This document shows, piece after piece, positions 15,668 through 24,532 of a stretch of 31,087 bases of DNA. This DNA comes from Clostridiales bacterium UBA1390 (lineage in GTDB: Bacteria > Bacillota > Clostridia > Lachnospirales > Bianqueaceae). The stretch covers positions 1 through 31,087 of the forward strand of contig DBQQ01000043.1 of NCBI GenBank assembly GCA_002305315.1. The letters are read 5' to 3'. The notes beneath the pieces are model-generated. The model was not told where the DNA came from, did no database searches, and saw only the letters and a program-made list of their open reading frames with translations. The position numbers and the translations under genes were made by a program. Numbering within the stretch: position 1 is the first letter of the stretch; every line of letters begins with the position of its first letter.

Positions 15668-16570
15668 CTATAGGATCGTTAGAACAGAATCGGACAGACG
15701 GACGCGCGCGCCCAGAGGCAGCGACATGCTGGGCAGGCTGTGTCCGCAGGAATAGCCGCATATCGTGGGCTTGCCGGCGGATAGGAGCAGATCCTGGAAA
15801 ATCTGAGAAAGACTCAGGCTCTTTTCCGGCTCTTTGGCCGTACAATCCGTAAAATATCCCAGGACGATGCCGGCGCAGTCATCAAACTTTCCGGCCAACC
15901 GCATATGGTTCAGCATCCCATCAATACGGTAGGGGGCCTCATCCACATCCTCCAGGAAGAGGATTTTCCCACGGGTATCGATCTCGTAAGGGGTTCCCAG
16001 AGAAGAGGAAACGAGGGAGAGGTTGCCTCCGGTGAGAAGTCCTTCTGCACTTCCGGGAATCAGACAGGAAACAGGAGTGCAGCTGGGGGCATCTCCGGCG
16101 AGCGTACCGAATAATGCCCGCTTTAGATAGTCTTCTGTATACGCATCCAGTCCCTTTCGAATCTCGGTGGAGGGCATAGGCGTATGATAGGTGACGAAGC
16201 CGCAAACCTGATTCAGCATGATGTGCAGCGCGGTGATATCACTGTATCCGGCAAACCATTTGGGGTGCTTTGCGATCGCGTCAAAGTCCAGGAGAGACAG
16301 CAGACGCTGCACGCCGTATCCGCCGCGAATACAGAAGATCCCGTCGATAGAATCATCCAGGAACGCGTCCATCACATCGCGGGCACGAGTGGCATCCGAT
16401 CCGGAGAGATATCCATAGACGGCAGTACAGCTGGGATAGAGAACAGGATCTAGTCCCAGCGCCGTTAGACAATCCACAGAAGCCGCAACCTGACTGGCCT
16501 CCGGAACGGGGCTGGCAGGCGAAATCAGCGCAATTCGTGCGCCGGGGAATAGGGGGTTAGGTGTTATCAT
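15668..16570 (-). CDS. LD-carboxypeptidase, peptidase family S66 (LdcA/YkfA-like)
   Basis: Removes the terminal D-Ala from murein tetrapeptides; 300 residues, normal length. Of two in-frame ATGs, AAGGAG abuts the one at 16579 and lies 9 bases from 16570, so 16570 is chosen. The S66 triad is visible: nucleophile Ser110 in AGYSDITALH, Glu207 in LFLEDVDEAPYRIDGML, and His277 in SCGHSLPSMSLPLG. FCIRGGYGVQRLL before the nucleophile is also typical. No signal peptide, so cytoplasmic. A hairpin separates it from oppF (16590-16629), which may make it less abundant than the transporter. Confidence 0.93.
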   Translation of the reverse strand: MITPNPLFPGARIALISPASPVPEASQVAASVDCLTALGLDPVLYPSCTAVYGYLSGSDATRARDVMDAFLDDSIDGIFCIRGGYGVQRLLSLLDFDAIAKHPKWFAGYSDITALHIMLNQVCGFVTYHTPMPSTEIRKGLDAYTEDYLKRALFGTLAGDAPSCTPVSCLIPGSAEGLLTGGNLSLVSSSLGTPYEIDTRGKILFLEDVDEAPYRIDGMLNHMRLAGKFDDCAGIVLGYFTDCTAKEPEKSLSLSQIFQDLLLSAGKPTICGYSCGHSLPSMSLPLGARVRLSDSVLTIL

Positions 16571-16589
16571 GAGGGTCATCTCCTTATAT

Positions 16590-16629
16590 AAAAGGGGCTA
16601 TTGCAGGTTCGTATTGCAAAGCCCCTTTT
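16590..16629 (-). terminator. Hairpin between oppF and ldcA, probable partial terminator
   Basis: Ten-bp outer stem AAAAGGGGCT (16590-16599 with 16620-16629) and an inner TTGCA/TGCAA stem. On the minus strand it ends in TTTTATATAAGGAG, so the T-run leads directly into the ldcA ribosome-binding site. Fits attenuation rather than a full stop, as the same-strand genes continue at once. Confidence 0.7.
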
Positions 16630-16632
16630 GAA

Positions 16633-17574
16633 TTATGCCTTGAGCTGCTGCTCATAATCTTTGAATTCTTTGTCATTAGCCCAGATAAAATGTCCGGGAC
16701 GTATTTCTCGGAAGGAGGGAGTATCCACCGTATAATCGTGAATGGAGGGGTCATAGATCTTAAGCACCTTATGCCGCTCGTATTCAGGATCCGGCATGGG
16801 AATGGCCGACAGGAGCGCCTGCGTATAAGGGTGCAGGGGATGTTCGAAAAGCTCCTCCGTATCCGCCAACTCGACAATCACGCCCTTATGGACGACGGCA
16901 ATGCGGTCGCAGATAAACCGTGTCACGGAAAGATCGTGAGAGATGAACAGATAGGTCAGGCCACGTTCGCGCTGGAGTTTGGCCATCAGATTCAATACCT
17001 GCGCACGGATCGATACATCCAGTGCGGAAATGGGTTCATCTGCGATGATGAATTCGGGTCCCATGACCATAGCGCGAGCCACACCAATACGCTGCCGTTG
17101 CCCGCCGGAGAACTCGTGCGGAAAACGGCTGGCGAACTCAGGGAGAAGACCTACGGAATCCAGTGCCTCCGACACGATGCGCTCCCGTTCCTCTTTGGAG
17201 AGTTTTTTAGGCAGATTCAGCAGTCCTTCTGCCACGATATAATCTACCTTCGCGCGCTCGTTCAAAGAAGCCATCGGGTCCTGGAAGATCATCTGAATCT
17301 TTCGTGTGACTTCTTTATCCAGGGCGCGGCTGATATGTCCGTTGATTTTCTGACCGTTATAGATGATATCGCCAGTCGCGGTAGGATTGATTCGGATGAT
17401 GGCTCTGCCGATCGTGGTTTTGCCAGAACCGGATTCTCCGACGACACCGAAAGTCTCTCCTCGGTAAATCTGGAAATTGATATGATTGACAGCGGTAAAG
17501 GGGTGTCTGCGGGAACCAAATTGAACCGTCAGATCTCGTACATCTAACAGGACTTCTTTCTTGTCTGTGGTCAT
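16633..17574 (-). CDS. oppF: Oligopeptide ABC transporter ATP-binding protein OppF
   Basis: ATPase subunit of a peptide importer, 313 residues. GGAGG 9 bases upstream and an ATGA overlap with oppD set the start at 17574, not the upstream ATG at 17652. Walker A GESGSGKT (46-53), Q-loop [11 protein letters not shown], signature [15 protein letters not shown], Walker [13 protein letters not shown] and switch ISHDLSV are intact. The C-terminal region includes [12 protein letters not shown], the OppF/DppF marker. The ending differs from the iron-sulfur-binding CxPxL pattern often found in this family: the cysteines are absent. Works as a heterodimer with OppD at the membrane. Confidence 0.94.
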   Translation of the reverse strand: MTTDKKEVLLDVRDLTVQFGSRRHPFTAVNHINFQIYRGETFGVVGESGSGKTTIGRAIIRINPTATGDIIYNGQKINGHISRALDKEVTRKIQMIFQDPMASLNERAKVDYIVAEGLLNLPKKLSKEERERIVSEALDSVGLLPEFASRFPHEFSGGQRQRIGVARAMVMGPEFIIADEPISALDVSIRAQVLNLMAKLQRERGLTYLFISHDLSVTRFICDRIAVVHKGVIVELADTEELFEHPLHPYTQALLSAIPMPDPEYERHKVLKIYDPSIHDYTVDTPSFREIRPGHFIWANDKEFKDYEQQLKA

Positions 17575-18632
17575 GAACGCATCCTCCTTTCCGCGAGTTT
17601 CTGAATATAATGAGGCGGATCCACCTTGGGAGCTCTTGGATCCAAAAGCCATGTACGGGCTTTATGCGTGGGACTGACCTCAAAGAAAGGCGGGCGCTCT
17701 ATGAAATCAATATTCAGAGCATACGGATTTCGAGGAGCAAACGCATCGCCGTGGATCTCCTGATGCAGGCTGGGAGGGGTTCCCTGAATCGAATACAGGT
17801 CTTCTCCTTTCACACCTAACTGCGGAAGAGAACTGAGTAGTGCCCAAGTATAGGGATGTTTAGGATCGTAGAAGAGCTCATCGCAGGTCGCAACTTCAAT
17901 GATATCTCCGGCATACATGACAGCAATTCTGTCTGCCACATTGGCGACAACCCCCAGATCGTGGGTAATATAAATTGTGGTCAATTGGTATTTCTTCTGC
18001 AGATTTCGTATGAGCTGCAGAATCTGTGCCTGGATTGTCACGTCCAGAGCCGTGGTGGGTTCATCACAGATCAGGATGCGCGGATTACATGCCAACGCAA
18101 TGGCAATGACAACACGCTGACGCATACCGCCGGAAAACTCATGGGGGTACTGTTTGGCGCGCCGTTCAGGCTCATTGATTCCGACATCCATCAACAGATG
18201 AATCGCGCGTTTGTGCGCTTCGTCTTTAGAAACGTCATGATGCAGCAGAACGGTCTCCACAATCTGCGCGCCAATGGTCTTCAAAGGATTCAAGCTGGTC
18301 ATGGGATCCTGCATGATCATAGCGATCTGCTTGCCGCGAATGGTCAGCCATTCTTTTTCTGTTTTGAATGTGGCAAGATCTACCGTTTTGGAAGGATCCT
18401 CCGGATCGGGACGGAAGTAGATGTGCCCCCCATCCAGAAAGCCATTGGAATCGAGTAAGCCCAGGAAGGTCTTGGTGAATACGGATTTACCGGAGCCGGA
18501 TTCGCCTACGATCGCCAGGCTCTCGCCTTTGTAGACATCCAGACTGATATCGCGAATCGCATGCAGGACTTCTCCGCGCAGACGAAACTTTACATTGAGA
18601 TTTTCTACCGATAGGATAGCCTTTTCATCCAT
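17571..18632 (-). CDS. oppD: Oligopeptide ABC transporter ATP-binding protein OppD
   Basis: Partner ATPase to OppF, 353 residues. AGGAGG eight bases upstream supports ATG 18632. Walker A GESGSGKS (43-50), Q-loop [14 protein letters not shown], signature [15 protein letters not shown], Walker [13 protein letters not shown] and [10 protein letters not shown] are present, followed by [13 protein letters not shown]. The C-terminal part contains the usual GTPP stretch but lacks the multiple Cys of typical OppD C-termini. Twelve bases separate it from oppC. Confidence 0.94.
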   Translation of the reverse strand: MDEKAILSVENLNVKFRLRGEVLHAIRDISLDVYKGESLAIVGESGSGKSVFTKTFLGLLDSNGFLDGGHIYFRPDPEDPSKTVDLATFKTEKEWLTIRGKQIAMIMQDPMTSLNPLKTIGAQIVETVLLHHDVSKDEAHKRAIHLLMDVGINEPERRAKQYPHEFSGGMRQRVVIAIALACNPRILICDEPTTALDVTIQAQILQLIRNLQKKYQLTTIYITHDLGVVANVADRIAVMYAGDIIEVATCDELFYDPKHPYTWALLSSLPQLGVKGEDLYSIQGTPPSLHQEIHGDAFAPRNPYALNIDFIERPPFFEVSPTHKARTWLLDPRAPKVDPPHYIQKLAERRMRS

Positions 18633-18644
18633 ATAGACACCTCC

Positions 18645-19667
18645 TTAACGGTGATTCTTCGGATCAGCGGCATCAGAAAAGGCATTGCCGATCACGTAGA
18701 AAGAAATGGTGATAATAGACAGAACGATTGTGGGGAAAATCAGCTGATACCGCAGACTGGGGCTCATCATCAGCGCACGGCCAGTATTGACCAGATTGCC
18801 CAGAGAAGGGATGTCTACAGGAAGTCCCAGACCGATGTAGGTGATGAATACTTCGCTGCCGATTGCACCGGGAATGGTCAATGCCATACGAAGCATGATG
18901 ACAGACACCAGGTAGGGAAGCAGATTCTTCAGAACAATACGGTGAATGGGAGTGCCAAGGCAACGTGAAGCCAGATTGTAATCTCGATCTCGGATCATCA
19001 GTACCTGATTCCTTATAAAACGGGCCATGCCCAACCATCCGGTGATACTCAGGGCAAAAATCAGCGTAAACATGTTTCTCTTCATGATATAGGAAAGAAG
19101 AATCAACACGATGGTCTGCGGAATATTATCGAAGATATTATAGAGCTCTGTGAAAAAGAAATCAAGCTTCCGTACATAGCCCCATAAAACACCAATGGTA
19201 ATGCCGACCGCAGCCTCAATCAGCGCTACGATAAAGCCAATAAAGAGTGAAGTACGAGTACCGGCCCATATACGGCTCCACAGATCCTGCCCTGCATTAT
19301 TGGTTCCGAACCAGAATTCTGCACTAGGAGATTGGTTACTTAATGCAGCTCCGGTTTCCGTAAAATAAATCTGATTGGGATCAGATTGGTTAGGCAGCAG
19401 TGGCTGGATAAAGGTAAAGAGCAGCAGAACCAGCATAATGACTAATAAGGCAACAGCGACTTTGTTATGTAGAAACGTGCGAAAAGTAGAGCGCCAATAG
19501 GAATATTCAGAATATCCGATACGCTCAGAATCTCTTGTGTCATGATGAGCGAAGGAGAAGAGTTCTTTCTCACTCATGGAGGAAGTGTCCAATTGTTTCT
19601 TTACAGCTGCGGATACATGCTGTTCCAACTTTTCCGACGTATGTTGTTTGATGGAAAAACGAGACAT
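18645..19667 (-). CDS. oppC: Oligopeptide ABC transporter permease OppC
   Basis: Membrane permease, 340 residues. It has a hydrophilic N-terminal extension of about 70 residues (SEKLEQHVSAAVKKQLDTSS and following) before the first membrane segment, FLHNKVAVALLVIMLVLLLF, then five more segments. The loop contacting the ATPases, ASRCLGTPIHRIVLKNLLPYL, lies near residues 235-255. The N-terminal OppC region with FGTNNAGQDLWSRI is typical. ATG overlaps the oppB stop by one base, TAATG. Confidence 0.93.
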   Translation of the reverse strand: MSRFSIKQHTSEKLEQHVSAAVKKQLDTSSMSEKELFSFAHHDTRDSERIGYSEYSYWRSTFRTFLHNKVAVALLVIMLVLLLFTFIQPLLPNQSDPNQIYFTETGAALSNQSPSAEFWFGTNNAGQDLWSRIWAGTRTSLFIGFIVALIEAAVGITIGVLWGYVRKLDFFFTELYNIFDNIPQTIVLILLSYIMKRNMFTLIFALSITGWLGMARFIRNQVLMIRDRDYNLASRCLGTPIHRIVLKNLLPYLVSVIMLRMALTIPGAIGSEVFITYIGLGLPVDIPSLGNLVNTGRALMMSPSLRYQLIFPTIVLSIITISFYVIGNAFSDAADPKNHR

Positions 19668-20608
19668 TAGCGAGCACCTTCCTTCTTAGTAAACGAGATT
19701 CGGGGATCCACCAACGTCATCAGAATATCACCTAAGATCAATCCTAAGATACTGATGGTCGCGTAAATGATAACGAGAGCTTGTACCAGTGTATTGTCCT
19801 GTCCCTGGATCGCCGTTACCAGGAGGCCGCCCATACCCGGAATCGAATAGAGTCCTTCTACATAGATAGAACCTACCATGGTAAGCAGCAGAGAAGTGGG
19901 AATGTATTGTACCAGTGGAACAAAGGCATTGCGGAACACATGCTTCATCATGATCGTTTTAGAATCTACACCTTTAGCAACGGCCAGCTTCACATAATCC
20001 TTGTTCGTCTCATCTACCATATATCGTCTTAGCCACATTCCGTAATAGGCAACATTTCCAAGGGATAGAGATATCGTGGGCAGAATCCATGTAGCAGGAT
20101 TCGACCTGGAAAATAGCATGCTCAGACCGAAAACTTCTGTACCATACATCTGAATGAACAGGTAATAAACGGCGGAAGGAACCGCATTGATAAAGACAAT
20201 AAATATGGTCCCCAGATGATCTGGCCAGCGATTCTTGCATCGTGCCATAACAGCGCCCAATGGGATTCCCAACAAAAGAGAAAGCGCCATGGAAGCACAT
20301 CCAAATGCAACAGAGACGGGAATTCGTGTAGAAAGAATCTCCGTGATCTCTACACCAGGACGATACTTATTCGAGATTCCCAAGTCTCCATGAAGCAAAT
20401 CTCCATAAAAATTCAAAAGCTGGGTCGGCAAAGGGTCTGTTAGACCGAGACGGGTCAATTCTCGTTCTACTTGTTCTTCCGACATTTTGTCATAGTTATT
20501 AAAATACCCTTCTATGGGCATTTGACGCAGCAAAGTAAACACGATCGTAATGACGATGAAGAGCGTAATTAGAGATCGAGCAATTCGCTTGGCCAGATAT
20601 TTGAGCAT
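19667..20608 (-). CDS. oppB: Oligopeptide ABC transporter permease OppB
   Basis: Membrane permease, 313 residues from ATG 20608, which has GGAGG eight bases upstream; the frame runs further upstream to 20644 but without support. Six hydrophobic segments; the first, ARSLITLFIVITIVFTLL, follows the family start MLKYLAKRI. The ATPase-contact loop is LAVAKGVDSKTIMMKHVFRN. A hairpin between oppA and this gene (20637-20675) probably lowers its transcript relative to the binding protein. Confidence 0.94.
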   Translation of the reverse strand: MLKYLAKRIARSLITLFIVITIVFTLLRQMPIEGYFNNYDKMSEEQVERELTRLGLTDPLPTQLLNFYGDLLHGDLGISNKYRPGVEITEILSTRIPVSVAFGCASMALSLLLGIPLGAVMARCKNRWPDHLGTIFIVFINAVPSAVYYLFIQMYGTEVFGLSMLFSRSNPATWILPTISLSLGNVAYYGMWLRRYMVDETNKDYVKLAVAKGVDSKTIMMKHVFRNAFVPLVQYIPTSLLLTMVGSIYVEGLYSIPGMGGLLVTAIQGQDNTLVQALVIIYATISILGLILGDILMTLVDPRISFTKKEGAR

Positions 20609-20636
20609 ATCGGCGCCTCCTTCATAGAAATAAACT

Positions 20637-20675
20637 AGGATCACAGGAACCCTGACATAAGGATCCTGTGATCCT
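20637..20675 (-). terminator. Hairpin between oppA and oppB, partial terminator or RNA stabiliser
   Basis: Perfect 12-bp stem AGGATCACAGGA (20637-20648 with 20664-20675), 15-base loop, followed on the minus strand by AGTTTATTTC. The weak T-run suggests leaky termination or protection of the oppA message from 3' decay, which would give more binding protein than permease. Confidence 0.75.
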
Positions 20676-20702
20676 GGTCTTCATCAGAAATAAATGTAAG
20701 CC

Positions 20703-22613
20703 TTATGATTCACTGGAACTCGTAGAAGCCGCACGATCTTCCTGCCACTGTGCGTAAGCTGCATTAAATTCCTCTGTATTCATGGGCTCTTCCAACACAT
20801 GCTGTCCCTTATACCGGAGCGTTGCAACACCATAAGGCGCGTACTGGCCTTCGAAAGGATTGACCATAGAGGCTGTATAACCGCCGCTGACACCAAAAGG
20901 AATCACTAACGCATGTTCAATCAAGAAAGCTTCGGCTTCCGCGAAAGCATGATAACGTTCGCTTAACTGGTCCGCGCTGACATAGGAGTTTGCTTCTTCT
21001 ACCATAGCATAATATTCCTGTACCAGAGCCTGAGTTTCTGAATCCGTACTTAAATCCATTTTACCATACGAATTATCCACTGCAAAGGGAGCAGTCCATG
21101 TCAAAGGATCTGCGTAATCGCAGCCCCAGTTAGTCTTATGAAGGGCATACTGGCCACCACGGCGCACGGTCGTTAAGAAATCCTGTGTAGGACCCTGTTC
21201 GACTACAATATCAATATAATCTGTTCCCAGAAGATTTTCAAGCGGTTGTTCGATATATAGACACTCAGCATCCCAGTCAGCTACGGAAGGATTATAGGGC
21301 ATCAATGTAATGATGGGGAAGGTAGCGCCCTCAGCAGTCAGTTCCTCGATAGCGGCATCCCGATATTGCAGCGCCAGTTCTTCATTAAAGTACGCATCCT
21401 TGGTAGTAGATGTGTCGTTGACTGCCAGAGAGGAGAACGTATCAAAAGCAGTGTAGTCCTGTCCATCTGCGGCAACAAAATCGGCAGGAGTAATGGTGTT
21501 CTGAAGCAGGGTTTCCGCATTGTTCTCATCGGAGATCATCGTAGCACCCAGACGATTCATACCATATAGGATGGACTTTCGGAAGTTTTCATTATTGACG
21601 GCCAATGTCCAGTTATCCGGCTCATATTCTTCGTCAAACTGAGGATCAAAGTTGAAGCTGAAGAAATATGAATAGGAAGGGGTGATCCGAGAAGGATGTA
21701 CATAATCAGCCGTTTCTGGATCCGCCAACCAACTCTGCGCCATTGTATTCGTGATCGAAGCGTTCTCCAGCTCTCCGCGAAGATACATCTCACCGGAGAT
21801 GGTCGAAGCTTCACGATTATAAGTATTTTCCAGAGATGTGATATAAACTTTATCTTTATCCCAATATTGTTCGTTTTTAACCATTGTGTAGCGTTCTCCG
21901 GCAAGATATTCGCTCAGATAATACGCGCCGCAATACCAAAGTTGAGTATAATCAATCGCATCCAACTGGTCGGAGAAAGCATCCCAGTCTTCCTGAGACC
22001 AGGAGGCACGATTCGCATAATCGGCGTTAAGCTGGCTCATACAGTCAGCAGACATAGGCGTAAAGCAGCCGTAAGTCAAACAGGTTAAGAAATAAGGACA
22101 AGGAGCGGATAGAGTGAATTCCAACGTATAATCATCTACCGCGCGTACACCAACATCTTCAAAACTGCCTTCGCCAGCCAGAAGTTCAGAAGCGCCGGCT
22201 ACCATGGCCTCTTCATACATATAGGCGCCATCAGAGTTGACGTTAAGCGCATATTCTGCCGCGGCAATGAAGTCGTTCGCAGTTACGGTCCCCACCTCTT
22301 CACCCTGATAATTGACCCACTTCACATCCTGACGCAGGGTAAAGGTCCAAACCAGGTTATCTTCTGAAGTGGTCCACTCGGTTGCCAGAGCAGGCAGTAC
22401 GTTACCAAGTGAGTCATATTCAATCAAACATTCTTCGCAGTTAGCGGGAATCGTCATGTCATTTGTCGTAGTCGTATTCAAATAGTTTAGGGTAGATACA
22501 TCTGCACTGTAAAGAGAGCGATAAGCAGATGTGCCAGAGCCGCTGTCCGCACATCCGGATACAGAACCAACGATGAGCAGAACAGCAAATAATAGGGACA
22601 AAACTTTTTTCAT
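20703..22613 (-). CDS. oppA: Family 5 peptide-binding lipoprotein (OppA-like)
   Basis: Extracytoplasmic solute-binding protein, 636 residues, rather long for family 5 (about 540 in many). GGAGG lies 8 bases before ATG 22613; the upstream ATG at 22628 overlaps that site. Signal peptide KKVLSLLFAVLLIVGSV with a lipobox VSGC, lipidated Cys21. Typical binding-protein stretches follow: LATEWTTSEDNLVWTFTLRQ, DDYTLEFTLSAPCPYF and the late GCDYADPLTWTAPF. The ligand is not readable from sequence; murein peptide is inferred from the downstream cytoplasmic peptidases. It has its own promoter at 22673-22701. Confidence 0.93.
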   Translation of the reverse strand: MKKVLSLLFAVLLIVGSVSGCADSGSGTSAYRSLYSADVSTLNYLNTTTTNDMTIPANCEECLIEYDSLGNVLPALATEWTTSEDNLVWTFTLRQDVKWVNYQGEEVGTVTANDFIAAAEYALNVNSDGAYMYEEAMVAGASELLAGEGSFEDVGVRAVDDYTLEFTLSAPCPYFLTCLTYGCFTPMSADCMSQLNADYANRASWSQEDWDAFSDQLDAIDYTQLWYCGAYYLSEYLAGERYTMVKNEQYWDKDKVYITSLENTYNREASTISGEMYLRGELENASITNTMAQSWLADPETADYVHPSRITPSYSYFFSFNFDPQFDEEYEPDNWTLAVNNENFRKSILYGMNRLGATMISDENNAETLLQNTITPADFVAADGQDYTAFDTFSSLAVNDTSTTKDAYFNEELALQYRDAAIEELTAEGATFPIITLMPYNPSVADWDAECLYIEQPLENLLGTDYIDIVVEQGPTQDFLTTVRRGGQYALHKTNWGCDYADPLTWTAPFAVDNSYGKMDLSTDSETQALVQEYYAMVEEANSYVSADQLSERYHAFAEAEAFLIEHALVIPFGVSGGYTASMVNPFEGQYAPYGVATLRYKGQHVLEEPMNTEEFNAAYAQWQEDRAASTSSSES

Positions 22614-22672
22614 GTTCCTTTCCTCCATTTCTTATTTATAATGGTAAAACTATATGAGTGGAACTAAGGTAT

Positions 22673-22701
22673 ATGATACTCTCCTTTCAGAGATTCGTCA
22701 A
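22673..22701 (-). promoter_or_regulatory. Promoter of the opp operon
   Basis: On the minus strand TTGACG (22696-22701) and TATCAT (22673-22678), 17-base spacer, between the serine hydrolase stop and oppA. No clear terminator for the upstream gene is visible, so read-through is possible. Confidence 0.72.
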
Positions 22702-22742
22702 GAGTTTTTTCACAGAAAATGCATCTTTTGTTTCCGAAAAAT

Positions 22743-23525
22743 TCATTTTTTGTGCGAGGAGGCGTTTGCAAGCAAAAAAGTTGTGTCTTGGATCCATCTC
22801 TCAAAAGAAGGGACATCGGTCTCTTCGGATAAGAAACAGACAACAAAAGGCTCGCTGGCATATACAATTCCCACATCATGACTAATGCCGTCATCTTCCC
22901 CGGTCTTGTGGGCAATGGGAACACCGTGCAAAAAGAAGGGCATTTTGCCATTGAGTCGTTGATTTTTCAGGATATTTAGCATCTGATTTGAGGCTTGTGT
23001 ATTGACAAGTTTTCCATCATATAATAAAGATAAAAGAAATCCCATGTCTTCGGCACTGACACGATTTTCAAGTCCCTTGTCCTGTGCTTTTGCATCAAAA
23101 AGAAGTCGGGTTAATTCCGTGGATTTCAGCCCCAGAGACTGAATACGCTGGTTGATTTCAGCCATGCCAAGTCGACGAATCAAAAGATTGGTCGCTGTAT
23201 TGTCGCTGAGAATAATCATTAAGGTGCAAAGATCCTTCAGAGTGACTTTTAAACCATCATGCATATAATTCAATGCGCCGCAGGAGGGAAGCTTATCATC
23301 GGCTTGTATGGCATATTCGGTATTCATATCAATCTGTCCTTCTGCAGCTTGAAAGAAAAATTCTGCCATGATGGGCAGTTTGATGACACTGGCGGCAATA
23401 ATGGGGACAGAAGCATTCAAACCGAAAGTTTTTCCCGACACGAGATTTTTATAGTAAAATGATGTTTTACCGGGAAGCTTTTTATGCTCTGCTTCGATTT
23501 CTTGAAAAATTGCTTCTAAACTCAT
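22743..23525 (-). CDS. Class-A-beta-lactamase-like serine hydrolase without signal peptide
   Basis: Penicillin-recognising fold, 260 residues. Active-site motifs: S46-V-I-K49 (SxxK), S107-D-N109 (SDN) and K207-T-G209 (KTG). The omega-loop region, RLLFDAKAQDKGLENRVS, does not show the ExELN pattern with the deacylating Glu166 of true class A enzymes, although a Glu is present in GLEN. There is no N-terminal hydrophobic segment, so the protein should stay in the cytoplasm. AAAGGA is 9 bases before the ATG, and a promoter is at 23565-23593. It is better called a beta-lactamase-related hydrolase; resistance should not be assumed. Its position before a putative murein-peptide operon suggests a cell-wall peptide substrate, which is inference. 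Confidence 0.85.
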   Translation of the reverse strand: MSLEAIFQEIEAEHKKLPGKTSFYYKNLVSGKTFGLNASVPIIAASVIKLPIMAEFFFQAAEGQIDMNTEYAIQADDKLPSCGALNYMHDGLKVTLKDLCTLMIILSDNTATNLLIRRLGMAEINQRIQSLGLKSTELTRLLFDAKAQDKGLENRVSAEDMGFLLSLLYDGKLVNTQASNQMLNILKNQRLNGKMPFFLHGVPIAHKTGEDDGISHDVGIVYASEPFVVCFLSEETDVPSFERWIQDTTFLLANASSHKK

Positions 23526-23564
23526 AATCTACAATCCTTTCTTTATTATATGCATTGTATTCAT

Positions 23565-23593
23565 ATTATAGACGATATGCGGGAATTTTGCAA
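23565..23593 (-). promoter_or_regulatory. Promoter of the serine hydrolase gene
   Basis: On the minus strand TTGCAA (23588-23593) and TATAAT (23565-23570), spacer 17. Diverges from the sufC promoter. Confidence 0.8.
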
Positions 23594-23666
23594 GATTCAT
23601 TTCCTTAAAATTCATTTTTGTGAGAAAGTGGAAGCACCGTCCAGAAATGAAAACATGACGCAATGC

Positions 23667-23696
23667 TTGACAAGTTTCTATAAAAAGAAGTATAAT
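23667..23696 (+). promoter_or_regulatory. Promoter of the sufC operon
   Basis: TTGACA (23667-23672) and TATAAT (23691-23696), both perfect consensus, with an 18-base spacer. A leader of roughly 100 bases follows. Confidence 0.82.
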
Positions 23697-23702
23697 AAAA
23701 AG

Positions 23703-23760
23703 GCGTCGGTGTGCAAAATAACAAAGCAGAGCAAGTTTGTTTTCGTGTGTACACAGACGC
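23703..23760 (+). promoter_or_regulatory. Long imperfect hairpin in the sufC leader
   Basis: GCGTC (23703-23707) pairs with GACGC (23756-23760); after a one-by-one mismatch, GTGTGC (23709-23714) pairs with 23749-23754 (one G-T pair); further in, AACAAA (23720-23725) pairs with TTTGTT (23736-23741). No T-run follows, so it is not an ordinary terminator. It occupies most of the leader between promoter and ribosome-binding site. It may be a regulatory RNA element or an mRNA 5' stabiliser; class unknown. Confidence 0.5.
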
Positions 23761-23800
23761 TTGTTTTAACTCTATATAAATAAGAAAGGACGGAATATAC

Positions 23801-24517
23801 ATGCTGGAACTTCAGAATATCTGTTTTTCCGCAGGAGACCATGAAGGGATTCTGAAAAATGTCAGCTTCACGGTGCCAGACGATCGTTTTGTCGTGATTA
23901 CCGGTCCGAATGGAGGTGGAAAATCCACCATTGCCAGAATCATTGCGGGATTGCAGAAGCCGGATTCTGGAAGAATTCTATTTAACGGAGAAGATATTAC
24001 TCATATAGGTATTACGGAAAGAGCCCGTTTAGGCATCAGCTACGCTTTTCAGCAGCCAGTGAGATTTAAAGGTATCACAGTCCGGGATTTGATTGAACTT
24101 GCCTCTGGAGAAAAATTGGATCGAGACCATGCTTGTAAGTATTTGGTAGAGGTTGGATTATGTGCGGCGAATTATATTGATAGAGAAGTCAATGAGAGTC
24201 TGTCCGGCGGTGAAATCAAGCGAATTGAGATTGCTGTCGCGTTAGCGCGCAAGGCAGCGCTTTCCATTTTTGATGAACCAGAGGCGGGGATTGATCTGTG
24301 GAGTTTCCGAAACCTGATCGGCGTCTTTGAGCATCTGCAGGAGCAGTTGCATGGATCGATTCTGATCATATCTCACCAGGAGCGGATTCTCAATATTGCG
24401 GATGAAATCATTGTTTTGGCTAATGGAAGTATTCGTACTATGGGACCTAGGGAAGAGGTATTACCTCATTTGCTAAAAGAAGAAAGTCAGACTTTCTGTC
24501 CGCGTGAAATGAATTGA
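23801..24517 (+). CDS. sufC: SufC-type ABC ATPase for Fe-S cluster assembly
   Basis: Soluble ATPase of the SUF machinery, 238 residues. Walker A GPNGGGKST (35-43), Q-loop YAFQQPVRFKG, signature SLSGGEIKRIEIA, Walker B ALSIFDEPEAGID and switch IISHQERIL are intact. It has the SufC hallmark GGEIKR rather than a transporter signature, and no membrane partner gene is adjacent. AAAGGA upstream supports ATG 23801. The partner at 24533 is a SufB/D-like scaffold, 15 bases downstream. Confidence 0.93.
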   Translation: MLELQNICFSAGDHEGILKNVSFTVPDDRFVVITGPNGGGKSTIARIIAGLQKPDSGRILFNGEDITHIGITERARLGISYAFQQPVRFKGITVRDLIELASGEKLDRDHACKYLVEVGLCAANYIDREVNESLSGGEIKRIEIAVALARKAALSIFDEPEAGIDLWSFRNLIGVFEHLQEQLHGSILIISHQERILNIADEIIVLANGSIRTMGPREEVLPHLLKEESQTFCPREMN

Positions 24518-24532
24518 TGCAGGAGGAAATGT

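Noticed and set aside
16690..18458. Plus-strand frames opposite oppF and oppD (16690-17547 and 17856-18458)
   Set aside because: Complementary to intact ATPase genes, with no promoter or ribosome-binding site of their own.
22702..22742. Terminator between the serine hydrolase gene and oppA
   Set aside because: A/T-rich with a possible weak fold, but no stem good enough to call.
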